This document shows, piece after piece, positions 46,961 through 56,310 of a stretch of 64,000 nt of DNA. This DNA comes from Chaenocephalus aceratus (lineage: Eukaryota > Chordata > Actinopteri > Perciformes > Channichthyidae), in NCBI GenBank assembly GCA_023974075.1, contig JAMFTG010000293.1:32501-96500 (forward strand). Direction: 5' to 3'. The first letter of the stretch is position 1. Each line of letters starts with the position of its first letter. The translations under genes and the position numbers were made by a program. Under the pieces are notes generated by a model. That model was not told the origin of the DNA. It made no database searches and saw only the letters and a list, made by a program, of their open reading frames with translations.

Positions 46961-47288
46961 CAATACTGACATTCCTGTCTGCTAATGTATTGTCAGGGCC
47001 CAGCAAACATTTAGAACATTTACTGATTTAAGCTAGAGAATTAAAGCAGTCTGGACAGTCTGAGAAACGTCGCCGGACAATTACAAAGACTAGATAATTC
47101 CAAAAGATCCCTATCTAGAAAACTTCAAATTCAAATATTTTATTAATTAAAAGGCCAACTACGGGCAAACAATACAATTGTGTATATCATGTACTGCCCA
47201 AATAATATAAAATAAAGTTTTCTAAAAAGGCAAACAATACAACCCCAATGTAGGCCTACTTAGTAGATACAATGATTTTGATTACTAG
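46961..47288. other. spacer between the promoter-like block and hAT copy B
   Basis: AT-rich. It contains two GGCAAACAATACAA phrases (47,164 and 47,228), suggesting a short internal duplication. No exon is confirmed. Confidence 0.4.
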
Positions 47289-48089
47289 TAGGGATGTCCC
47301 GATCACCTTTTTTTTGCTCCCGATCCGATTCCGATCATTTGATTTTGACAATCTGCCGATACCGATTTTTCCCGATCCGATCTTTATGCAATGCATTAAG
47401 AGAAAAAAAAGGTAACAGATAACGGCTGGTCATCCAACGCGATGAATTCAGCTATCTTGGCTGTTATTGTGTTGGCCAGTTCTGGGGCAGTTTCTCTTTC
47501 CTTTTGAAAGCCTCTGAAAGTGTCGGTTGTTTCAGTGCCGTTACCTGAGTGGCCGCTGTGTACTCGTGTATGTTGTTGTGTTTGTTTCTCAGGTGGCGTA
47601 TTAGATTGGTTGTGTTGAACGTAGCTCGTTCTTTCCACCACGCGGAACCTCCGCCTTGCAACATTGCATCTGGCTGTTACACTGCCTTCGCTTTCAATTT
47701 CATAATACTTCCAAACTCCTGACATTTGCTCTGTCCCGACTCCCCGACTCCCGAGCTGAACGTAGCCTCTCGTTAGCTTACTGCTGCTATTAGACACTGC
47801 GCCCACTCTGTTGCCAGATTTCAGAGGAATAAGCAACAGGTGAAAACAAGCCCAAAGGAAGCAACACATACATGATGTTGTGTAATTTTAAACCAAAACT
47901 AAGTCCTCAGGATGACTTTAAGACGTGAACATGGTCATTTTTGTTTTGTAACATTAAATAAAAAAAAAATTATTAAAAAAAAAAAAAAAAATCCCGATCC
48001 CCGATTTTTTTTCTCCCGATCCCCGATCTTTTGAAAATCACGTGATCGGCTCCGATCCCCGATCACGTGATCGGATCGGGACATCTCTA
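47289..48089 (-). mobile_element. internally deleted hAT transposon, BED-finger family, copy B
   Basis: Perfect 8-bp target duplication ATTACTAG (47,281-47,288; 48,090-48,097). The ends are TAGGGATGTCCCGATCACC and the inverted GATCGGGACATCTCTA. At 801 bp it is longer than copy A because it keeps the GATCGG/ATCACGTGATCGG-rich left-end repeats. Inserted between the promoter-like block at 46.9 kb and the THAP exon at 48.3-48.7 kb. Confidence 0.93.
47396..47869 (-). pseudogene. hAT transposase N-terminal fragment with BED finger, copy B
   Basis: The minus strand is open for about 157 codons. It has VWKYYEIESEGSVTARCNV (first BED cysteine), but a frameshift then replaces the second cysteine and the TNLIR...H segment, which sits in another frame. 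The tail AEFIALDDQPLSV returns at the end. It stops before the catalytic core at the same point as copy A (3,700-4,075), so both derive from one deleted master. Confidence 0.82.
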
Positions 48090-48097
48090 ATTACTAG

Positions 48098-48332
48098 ATA
48101 TGTACGCATGTAGTACCACCCTTGCTAGCGATTCCCTCTCTAGTTTAGCATACTCAGCCTCGTTGTCCCTGGCCCTAGAACCACGATTTTATGGGGCCGG
48201 AAAAACTGGGGAAAAGTACCCGCTAGCCGGTACTACGCTATATGGAAAGGCCACCAAAAACTGTCCTGGCCTGGACGCTAAAGGACGTTTAAACGGGGCT
48301 ACCCGCGGCAATGGAAATGCGCCATAACATAC
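48098..48332 (-). other. start of the putative intron of the THAP gene
   Basis: Minus-strand sequence after the donor at 48,331-48,332. It stays open for some 45 codons but is best read as intron because the donor is consensus. Confidence 0.4.
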
Positions 48333-48695
48333 CTTATTCTTACTCCGGGCACTACTTCTGCTCCTCCGTCGCTTCACACTTGCAGAGGGCGATTTCTCAA
48401 CTGGCCGAACTGGTGTCCTGGTCGGTGATGACACCAGAAAGACCGATGGCACTGCATCTCGTTTAATAAATCCCATTTTATGTTTTATCATACTCTCAGA
48501 GTAGTCGTCCGGAAACTTGAAATGTTCGCTGCATACATGCGCCTGTGGATCTTTCGGTTCGGGCCGAGCACATTTCGCTAGCCACTGCCTCCGAACGTAC
48601 TTCCTACGCTTACTCGTTGGCAACAGATGGAACCGAGCATTCCGTGGATTGTTCCTATCCGAATTGTGGCAATGCTTCGCGATACAACGAGGCAT
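48333..48695 (-). CDS. THAP-type zinc-finger protein, first coding exon
   Basis: The start MPRCIAKHCHNS opens a THAP domain of about 88 residues: Cys4 and Cys9 of the C2CH zinc site, the FHLLP motif, a conserved Trp in RRQWL, CSEHF giving the last Cys and His, and AVPSVF closing the fold (AVPxxF box). A basic segment follows (VKRRRSRSSARSKNK). The exon ends AATAAG/gtatgt, a consensus donor, after 121 codons in phase 0. THAP domains are DNA-binding modules of host regulators and of P-element, Kolobok and related transposases. No downstream exon was recognised, and hAT copy B occupies part of the putative intron. It is either a host THAP gene nested in the receptor intron or, more likely, a fragment of a DNA transposon. 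The frame is intact. Confidence 0.75.
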
Positions 48696-48761
48696 ATTTC
48701 TATAGAATTGAGAGAGTAACTAGAGTAAACAACATGAACATCAATTTGTCCTCGACACCAA

Positions 48762-48806
48762 ACGCATGGTTTACGTCACTTCCGGTAAAATGGCGCCGCC
48801 CACAGG
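48762..48806 (-). promoter_or_regulatory. TATA-less promoter-like cluster for the THAP exon
   Basis: Within 45 bp upstream of the minus-strand start lie a CRE-like TTTACGTCAC, an ETS-type ACTTCCGG and a YY1-like AAAATGGCGCCGCC (plus-strand reading). This is a common architecture of vertebrate housekeeping promoters and of some transposon ends. Confidence 0.55.
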
Positions 48807-49593
48807 GTTGATGTTATTTCGGTAATTAATCAGTTTAAAATCACTGATAACGTCATCGGATACATTTAAAAAAAAAAAGACTGGCAGAAACTGGTCTGTT
48901 TTATCGGATGATAATTATTTAAAAACGTTTAGCCTATAGCTGCAATATCAGTTAGTGTGCATGGTGTCGGACGTCCACTGACTAACGTAGCGTTCCCACA
49001 GGACCTGCTGGTCCTATGATGTCCTGATGAACAGGAACACAAGCAGCCGCTGGACTCAGATCTCTAGATACCTCATCACTCCTCCGCCGCTCCGGTTCAA
49101 GTCCGGGCTGCGGAGGTTTGTTGATACATGTCGTCTTCTTCTGTTTGCTTAAATCGAGGCTACGTAGTTATGCAGCGCCCCCATCGTCAGTAAATGGAAG
49201 TACAAAGAACCCCGTTTAGTGCAGTTAATTCACAAGTTTAGTTATACACAGCTCGGAAAAAATGACCGAGGTCCGGCCCCCGTGACCTCAATGGTGGATA
49301 CGGCCCTGAGTGTGAGATGTGAATATATCAATACGCCTCCTGTGGAGCTCCATTAGCATCTGCGTGGCGTTCAGGCGCACGTTGTTGTTTTATGTATCTG
49401 TCGGTATCACCTCTGAATCTGAGCCCTTCCATCTCCTGGCGCAGTGTGAGGGGAAGCTGCTCTCTTTTCATCTGGGAGGCAGGAAGTCGTGGGGAATGGG
49501 GGGGGGGTGATGGTCCTCCTGCACGACCTTCAGCTCTTCCTGGTTTCAAGGTCGTGTCTGCAGGCTGACCTCTGAACTCTTCATCATGAAAAA
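48807..49593. other. intronic, no gene; one B-box-bearing hairpin
   Basis: At 49,079-49,120 CCTCCGCCGCTCCGG and CCGGGCTGCGGAGG pair around TTCAAGT, giving a strong hairpin with a tRNA B-box-like GGTTCAAGTCC. No A-box or tRNA cloverleaf fits. A GC-rich open stretch at 49,328-49,549 is not supported as coding. Confidence 0.4.
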
Positions 49594-50221
49594 CAATATG
49601 ACATAGGAAATATCTAACTATATGACATAGGAAATATATAACTATATGACATAGGAAATATATAACTATATGACATAGGAATTATCTAACTATATGACAT
49701 AGGAAATATATAACTATATGACATAGGAATTATCTAACTATATGACATAGGAAATATATAACTATATGACATAGGAATTATCTAACTATATGACATAGGA
49801 AATATATAACTATATGACATAGGATTATCTAACAATATGACATAGGGAATATATAACTATATGACATAGGAATTATCTAACTATATGACATAGGAAATAT
49901 CTAACAATATGACATAGGGAATATATAACTATATGACATAGGAATTATCTAACTATATGACATAGGAAATATATAACTATATGACATAGGAATTATCTAA
50001 CTATATGACATAGGAAATATATAACTATATGACATAGGAAATATATAACTATATGACATAGGAATTATCTAACTATATGACATAGGAAATATATAACTAT
50101 ATGACATAGGAATTATCTAACTATATGACATAGGAAATATATAACTATATGACATAGGAAATATATAACTATATGACATAGGAAATATCTAACAATATGA
50201 CATAGGAATATCTAACTATAT
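49594..50221. repeat. 24-bp AT-rich minisatellite, about 26 copies, partly dimeric
   Basis: The unit is AACTATATGACATAGGAAAT plus ATAT. Many copies alternate with AATTATCT in place of AAATATAT, so the working period is often 48 bp. Occasional AACAATATG variants recur about 70 bp apart near 49,830-49,905. Confidence 0.97.
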
Positions 50222-50766
50222 TATGATCACTATTCAAAAACATGAGAAGTGTCTGAAATGATTTGAGTCAACAGTATACAGAAACATCTGCAGCAGAACA
50301 TTTTAAAATGAATTATTATAGAAATGTCTGAAAGAATACATAGAAAAACATATTAATAAGATAATTAATATTGGACATATATGTACAATGTTCTACCCAA
50401 CAAGTGTGTGAACAATGTAAGTAAAAATTGGAAAAGAAATAATAATATATATATAAAAATATATTAGTGAAACATTTCCAAATAATGAGTAAAATAGGAC
50501 TTTTTAGAGACGCCTGGTTCAAACAGGACGGAGCTACAAACATAGATGAACTCGTAGAAAAGATATTACACTAGCCCACGGTAGCTTTTGCTGCAGTGAA
50601 CGTCTGCTTACGGTTAATATCGTCAGCGTCGAAGCAGTGCGGACGATATGTGGAATACGGTTTAGTAAAGAAATGAGTCGAAGGGAGGGAGTGTTTCAGA
50701 TCAGTATTTCTGGATCTAGAGGAAATGAACTCCCGTCTGCAGCAGAATCTCTTCGTGCCCGCGTGG
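50222..50766. other. intronic AT-rich, no gene recognised
   Basis: No exon or RNA gene found. The 9-bp array follows directly. Confidence 0.45.
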
Positions 50767-52383
50767 ATTCGTTTCTGTGGATTCTGTGGATTCTGTGGAT
50801 TCTGTGGATTCTGTGGATTTCATGTGGATTCTGTGGTTTCTGTGGATTCTGTGGATTCTGTGGATTCTGTGGATTCTGTGGATTCTGTGGATTCTGTGGT
50901 TTCTGTGGTTTCAGTGGATTCTGGTTTCTGTGGATTCTGTGGATTCTGTGGTATTCTGTGATTCTGTGGATTCTGTGGATTTCAGTGATTGGTTTCTGTG
51001 GATTTCTGTGGATTCTGTGGATTCTGGTTTCTGTGGATTCTGTGGATTCTGTGGTTTCTGTGGTTAGTGTTCTGTGGATTCTGGTTCTGGGTTCTGTGGA
51101 TTCTGTGGTTCTGTGGTTCTGTGGATTCTGTGTTTCATGTGGATTCTGTGGATTCTGGTTTCTGTGGATTCTGTGGATTCTGCTGGTTTCTGTGGTTTCT
51201 GTGGATCTGTGGATTCTGTGGATTCTGTGGATTCTGTGGATTCTGGTTTCTCTGGATTCTGTGGATTCTTTGGATTCTGTGGTTTCTGTGGATTCTGTGG
51301 ATTCTTTGGATTCTGTGGTTTCAGTGGATTCTGTGGATTCTGTGGTTTCTGTGGATTCTGTGGTTTCTGTGGATTCTGTGGATTCTGTGGATTCTGTGGA
51401 TTCTGGTTTCTCTGGATTCTGTGGATTCTTTGGATTCTGTGGTTTCTGTGGATTTCTGGTGTGGATTATCTGTGGATTCTTTGGATTCTGTGGTTCTGTG
51501 GATTCTGTGGATTCTGTTGGTTCTGTGGTTTCTGTGGTTTCTGTGGATTCTGTGGTTTCTGTGGATTCTGTGGTTTCTGTGGTTTCTGTGGATTCTGTGG
51601 ATTCTATGGTTTCTGTGGTTTCTGGGTTCTGTGGATTCTGTGGATTCTGTGGTTTCTGTGGTTTCTGTGGATTCTGTGGTTTCTGTGGATTCTGTGGATT
51701 CTGTGGATTCGGTGGATTCTGGTTTCTGTGGATTCTGGTTTCTGTGGATTCTGTGGTTTCTGTGGATTCTGTGGATTCTGTGGTTTCTGTGGTTTCTGTG
51801 GATTCTGTGGATTCTCTGGTTTCAGTGGTTTCTGTGGATTCTGTGGATTCTGTGGTTTCTGTGGTTTCTGTGGATTCTGTGGTTTCAGTGGTTTCTGTGG
51901 TTTCTGTGGATTCTGTGGATTCTGTGGTTTCTGTGGTTTCTGTGGATTCTGTGGTTTCAGTGGTTTCTGTGGATTCTGTGGATTCAGTGGTTTCTGTGGT
52001 TTCAGTGGTTTCTGTGGATTCTGTGGTTTCTGTGGTTTCAGTGGTTTCTGGTTTCTGTGGATTCTGTGGTTTCTGGATTCTGTGGATTCTGTGGATTCTG
52101 GTTTCTGTGGATTCTGTGGTTTCTGTGGATTCTGTGGTTTCTGTGGATTCTGTGGTTTCTGTGGATTCTGTGGATTCTGGTTTCTGTGGTTTCAGTGGTT
52201 TCTGTGGATTCTGTGGTTTCTCTGGATTCTGTGGTTTCTGTGGATTCTGTGGTTTCTGTGGTTTCTGTGGATTCTGTGGATTCTGTGGATTCTGTGGTTT
52301 CTGTGGATTCTATGGTCTCTGTGGATTCTGTGGATTCTGTGGATTCTGTGGATTCTGTGGATTCTGTGGTTTCTGTGGTTTCT
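50767..52383. repeat. 9-bp minisatellite, about 180 copies
   Basis: Units TGGATTCTG and TGGTTTCTG, with CAG replacing CTG at intervals and occasional short units. C occurs about once per unit, so the plus strand is strongly G+T-rich. With a 9-bp period and no stops, all three plus frames stay open for 470-590 codons, giving WIL, CGF or VDS-type tripeptide chains that are not real proteins. Confidence 0.97.
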
Positions 52384-52937
52384 TCACCGTTTCTTCACCG
52401 TTCCTGCGCAGAGGTCATTAAGTCCTGAAACAAAGGAGGCGGTGGGACAGGAACGGCAGGCCGGAGGAATGTCTTCACTGGAGACTTCCTGAACTCCGAC
52501 ACAGAGGAACTGAGCTAACAAAAACACAACCAGTGGTGGAGGAAGTTTAGAGGCTTTACTGATACTGATATCACACTGTAAAGGCATCTCATGTAAGGCA
52601 TTGTTATTATGATCATCATCTCTGTTTTCACTTTATTTGTATTTATTGATTCGCCATAGAAATCCAGTCTTTCTTTTCATTTCATAGCGTCATGTTTGAA
52701 GTGCAATGTAATAATCAATCTCCACTCCACCGGTACTGCACGAGTTAATTCATGGAGAACAGGTATAAGTCACAGTCAAAGCATTCAATTACTTTATTTA
52801 AAGTTAGAGTATATTTTAAAATAAATAAAGTATCATTAGAGCCTCATGGTGTCTTCTTACAGATCTCCATCAGTCTCATGTTGAGTCTCCATGGAGAGGA
52901 GGCTTAATGGATTTCTCTCAGTGTAACCAGAACAGCT

Positions 52938-52938
<1 letters not shown>
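52384..52938. other. intronic, no gene recognised
   Basis: Short run-out of the 9-bp array (TTTCTTCACCG twice), then non-tandem sequence. Confidence 0.45.
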
Positions 52939-52973
<35 letters not shown>

Positions 52974-53130
52974 GGGCAGCTGTCTGAGTCCTCTGTGTTG
53001 TTATTGATTTTTGGGCAGAAAAGCACCCATTCACACACCGAGGACTCGCAGACCTTTTTCCTCCTGAGTGGATCTTTATTTTGAGGTCTGATTGAAGACG
53101 TGGACATTTTGAAACTCAAGTCACATATTT
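52939..53130 (-). repeat. (CA)n plus duplicated segment, copy 1
   Basis: A CA run (52,939-52,970) is followed by AATGGGCAGCTGTCTGAGTC through TGGATCTTTATTTTGAGGTC and TTTTGAAACTCAAGTCACAT. The same series, again starting with a CA run, recurs at 53,815-54,100. The minus strand reads RCVNGCFSAQKS, zinc-finger-like but broken. Confidence 0.7.
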
Positions 53131-53471
53131 TTAGATTAGCATTTGTATTGGCGACACCACCCTTTAATTGGTCTTTAAATCGTTATTATTATTATTTATT
53201 TGTATTTTGTTTTAATAATTTATTCTATAGGTTTTTTATTTATTTCATTCTTATTTATTTAATATTTTTATTCTTATAATGTTTTTTTTCATTATTTTAT
53301 TGTTTTAATATATTATTTATTTTTAATTATTATTATGTTTTATTTATTGTTTTAATATATTTTGTCTTTTGTCTTTTTTTCTTTACTGAGAGGGATCATT
53401 ATTTATTTCTTGTATATTATGCTTATTATCACACCTTTTACCCGTTGTGTCCTTTAACTGTAATAGTATGT

Positions 53472-53478
<7 letters not shown>
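53131..53478. other. intronic, very AT-rich
   Basis: Low-complexity TTTATT and TATTATT runs, no gene. Confidence 0.6.

Positions 53479-53548
<70 letters not shown>
53479..53548. repeat. (CA)n microsatellite, about 35 repeats
   Basis: Uninterrupted CA run. Confidence 0.97.
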
Positions 53549-53550
<2 letters not shown>

Positions 53551-53810
53551 TATACAGAAACACGACATACTGCAGTGACTTCTCAGAATTATTTTGGCCT
53601 GCCGGTCTCCACCCCGCTCCGATTCCACCACCGTGTGAATATTTCAGTGTGTGTGTGTGTGTTGGGGGGGGGGGGGTCGACACACTTTCGGCTGGGTGGC
53701 ATCGGGCAGTTTATGGTATCCAACCTGTAATCACGGCAAACAAAAGCACCCGGGGAGCCAGAAGAGGTACAAATACATCCTGGTGGAGCTGGACATGTAT
53801 GCGCACAGAG

Positions 53811-53814
<4 letters not shown>

Positions 53815-53871
<57 letters not shown>

Positions 53872-54100
53872 TAATCAATGGGCAGCTGTCTGAGTCCTCT
53901 GTGTCGTTGTTGATTTTTGGGCTGAAAAGCATCCTTTCACACACCGAGGACCCGAGTGGATCTTTATTTTGAGGTCTAGAAGAAGAAGAAGAAGAAGAAG
54001 AAGAAGAAGAAGAAGAAGAAGAAGAAGAAGAAGAAGATCTTGTGAAAGATGTGACTTGAGTTTCAAAATGTCCACTGAAGAAGAACTCAAGTCACATCTT
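53815..54100 (+). repeat. (CA)n, duplicated segment copy 2 and (GAA)n, with C2H2-like relic
   Basis: CA run to 53,869, then AATGGGCAGCTGTCTGAGTC and the shared segment. A GAA run (53,978-54,036) interrupts at the place where copy 1 has TGATTGAAGACG. After it the plus strand encodes SCERCDLSFKMSTEEELKSH, which fits the C-x2-C...F...L-x2-H half of a C2H2 finger. The final His is displaced (HLCTR). Probably a zinc-finger gene relic. Confidence 0.6.
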
Positions 54101-54107
54101 TGCACCA

Positions 54108-54408
54108 GAGGCCTGTCCTACGAAGCAGGATGTTCTCTTAGCGGCTATCTTCAGGGAAAACTCTGGGTTTCCGGTCCTACGAAGCTGGTTCTCTTTTTAG
54201 CGGGCTAGATCTCCATGGTAACGCTCCAGATACCACCCCTCTCATGTGAACGCGCACCTAACTAGATAGGACACGGCTGGCTTGAGCGACCCACTTGATA
54301 ACCCGCGTCGTAGGACCGCTTAGCGAGAGCGCGTATGTTTTGGATTAGGCCAACCGGCTAACTCAAACATATCAGGTTAGGTTGAACCGGCTTCGTAGGA
54401 CAGGCCTC
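54108..54408. mobile_element. MITE with inverted GAGGCCTGTCCTACGAAGC ends
   Basis: Left GAGGCCTGTCCTACGAAGC is matched by right GCTTCGTAGGACAGGCCTC. Inside, GGTCCTACGAAGCTGGTTCT and AGGACCGCTTAGCGAGA give a second, inner inverted pair. A partial relative is at 40,060-40,165. No protein is encoded. Confidence 0.82.
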
Positions 54409-54850
54409 AGGTGTATATGTATACTGTGTACTAAAAGTGCTGAACGAAATACAAAAATCCACTCAACTCCTTCAAAGTCTTTGGTACCTTTCACTGCAGC
54501 GACCTCTGACCTCGAGGTCAGGGGTGTCCAAACGACATTTTGATTCGGCCCTCAGCAAATTCTGAAAGTATAATGGAATACGGTCCACAACTGAAACTTG
54601 AGCTTTTCTTGTGTTGTACTTATTAAATATATCTGTAAACATATATTACTCAGTATTCATGTGTTAATAAGACCACTTTACAATCAATTCAGTCAATTCA
54701 ATTTGAAAATATGCTCGGACAAATCAAGTCGATAAGAAAAAACAAGCTTGAAATATAGTGCAGTTTTTGTTTTCATTGCAATATATGTTTTTTAAATGTA
54801 TCAATATATAGCCATACATGGCCCATGCATATTGCAATATATTTAAAAAT

Positions 54851-54855
<5 letters not shown>
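54409..54855. other. end of intron 1, no other feature
   Basis: AT-rich sequence up to the CT tract. No additional exon is needed: exon 1 and exon 2 join in phase. Confidence 0.5.

Positions 54856-54885
<30 letters not shown>
54856..54885 (+). promoter_or_regulatory. exon 2 acceptor whose polypyrimidine tract is a (CT)n microsatellite
   Basis: TCTCT... repeated about 14 times directly precedes the CAG acceptor at 54,883-54,885. Copy-number change here would alter the splice signal of receptor exon 2. Confidence 0.85.
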
Positions 54886-54886
<1 letters not shown>

Positions 54887-55067
54887 GATGTTTGTCTGCT
54901 GCCTGCCCGACATCTTCCGGAAGTTGATGGTGGAGTTTCGGCGTGCGGACCTTCCTCACGACCAGTACGTCTTCTTCTTCATCGACGTGTTCGCAGGCAG
55001 CCTGAAGCACGGAGAGCCGTGGGCGCGCGGAGACAAGGACGACGCCGACGCCAGGGACGCCTTCCAG
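54886..55067 (+). CDS. npr1: natriuretic peptide receptor, exon 2
   Basis: Continues the extracellular hormone-binding domain (residues 242-302). It completes a split Val codon from exon 1 and reads VMFVCCLPDIFRKLM, equivalent to VIYICSSPDAF in mammalian NPR1. One of the two cysteines (246/247) should pair with Cys198 of exon 1. DQYVFFFIDVFAGSL matches the family DYVFFxLDxF strand, and ARGDKDDADARDAFQ the RGD...ARQAFQ segment. It ends CTTCCAG/gtaacc in phase 0. The acceptor is CTCAG after a CT microsatellite. The 35.5-kb gap from exon 1 is unusually large for this family's first intron. Confidence 0.92.
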
Positions 55068-55149
55068 GTAACCATGGCTACTTCAGAAACACCAATACAA
55101 TCTGCACAGGTGGGAGAAGCCCTCAGAGTTAGTCCGTCTCACAACTGTA
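55068..55149. other. start of intron 2
   Basis: Short unique spacer between the donor of exon 2 and the nested MITEs. Confidence 0.5.
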
Positions 55150-56115
55150 ACGGCCCGTCTACACTACAGCGTCGACAGCGTCGAAAGCTCCAATCTGCTC
55201 CAATCTGCTCATTCACTTTCAATGGGGTGACGTCACGTAGCCGCGCTTTTTCGCCGAACTGAATTGTGGGTAGCAGAGCGAGGCGTCTCAGGCAGTCTAA
55301 CGGCCCGTCCACACAGCGGCGTGCGTTGACGCTTCCCCATTCACTTTGAATGGGGTGACGTCACTTTTAGCCGAAATGCATCGTGGGAAGCGACGTGGAG
55401 CGTAGCTGGCGTGGCCCGCTGCAAAAGTTGAGCAATGTTCAACTTTTGACGCCTCGGCGAGGCGTCAGCCAATCGAATCATATGCCAGTACAAGCTCTAG
55501 CCAATCAAACCGCTGCTTGTGTGTCAGGGGCAGGAGATTCATGTGATTGGTTGTTGGTCGAGTTTCAGACACGCCCGCCGGCAAGCGTCAACGCACGCCG
55601 CTGTGTGGACGGGCCGTCAGGCGACAGAAGTTGAACAATGTTCAACTTCTGACGCGGAGACGCCGGAGTAGCCAGCGCCAGCCAATCAAATCCCGTTTCT
55701 GAAAATCTGACAGCTGAAGCCGTAGCCAATCAAACCGCGTCTAAGCTGGGAGAGATATCCCGCCGTTCATTTCTATATTTCAAAAAAAGTCGGAGGAGAA
55801 ACTAATTATCGCCGTAGCAAATCACCCGGTTTTGTATGACCAGACCCTCTTCACCTACCGGGATACAAACCGGAGGAACCGGGCATGGAGGGAGGAGGCA
55901 GAGACAGTGGGGGAAACTGGTAGGTGTTCGCCTGTTTGGGGAGTTTATATATATATATATATTGCTCGCATAAAATCCCCGGGGTTTTTGCTTTGTATGT
56001 CGGGGGCGGGAGATTCATGTGATTGGTTGTTGGTCGTGTTGCTTGAATAAAATCCCCAAGCTCCAGACACGCCCAGCTCCAAGCTATTTTTGGAGCTGTA
56101 GTGTGGACGCTCCGT
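55150..56115. mobile_element. outer MITE split by a relative (nested insertion)
   Basis: The left end ACGGCCCGTCTACACTACAG is matched imperfectly by the right end (complement of ACGGAGCGTCCACACTACAG, 56,096-56,115). An inner element at 55,300-55,617 interrupts it. Sub-terminal palindromes AAGTTGAACAATGTTCAACTT occur in the outer element (55,627-55,647) and, with one change, in the inner one (55,425-55,446), showing common descent. Confidence 0.75.
55300..55617. mobile_element. inner MITE with 35-bp perfect inverted ends
   Basis: ACGGCCCGTCCACACAGCGG then CGTGCGTTGACGCTT at the left is perfectly inverted at the right end. Total 318 bp, GC-rich, with CCAATCAAACCGC and TGATTGGTTG blocks (CCAAT boxes on both strands). 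Non-coding. Confidence 0.88.
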
Positions 56116-56310
56116 AAGTGTTTGTCAGGATATCTGAAACGACTCGGTTAGCTACGTTAGCTACGTTAGCTAGCTAGCTTACAGCAGATCTGCAGTCCCA
56201 CCAGAAGGAGTCATGTGACCACTTTGTTCAAATAAGACCATCAAACATTTTAGGGAAGTTTCCAACAACAGAGACAGTTGTTCAGCTTTATCATCCTGAA
56301 CGTCACCAAG
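56116..56310. other. left flank of 38-bp array B
   Basis: Contains GCTACGTTAGCTACGTTAGC, and ends with ATCATCCTGAACGTCACCAAG, shared with the left flank of array A at about 9,640-9,660. Confidence 0.55.

Noticed and set aside
50637..52492. Frames of about 470-590 codons with WIL, CGF or VDS repeats, resembling membrane or cysteine-rich proteins
   Set aside because: All three plus frames are open because the 9-bp unit lacks stops. Composition follows the repeat, not a gene.
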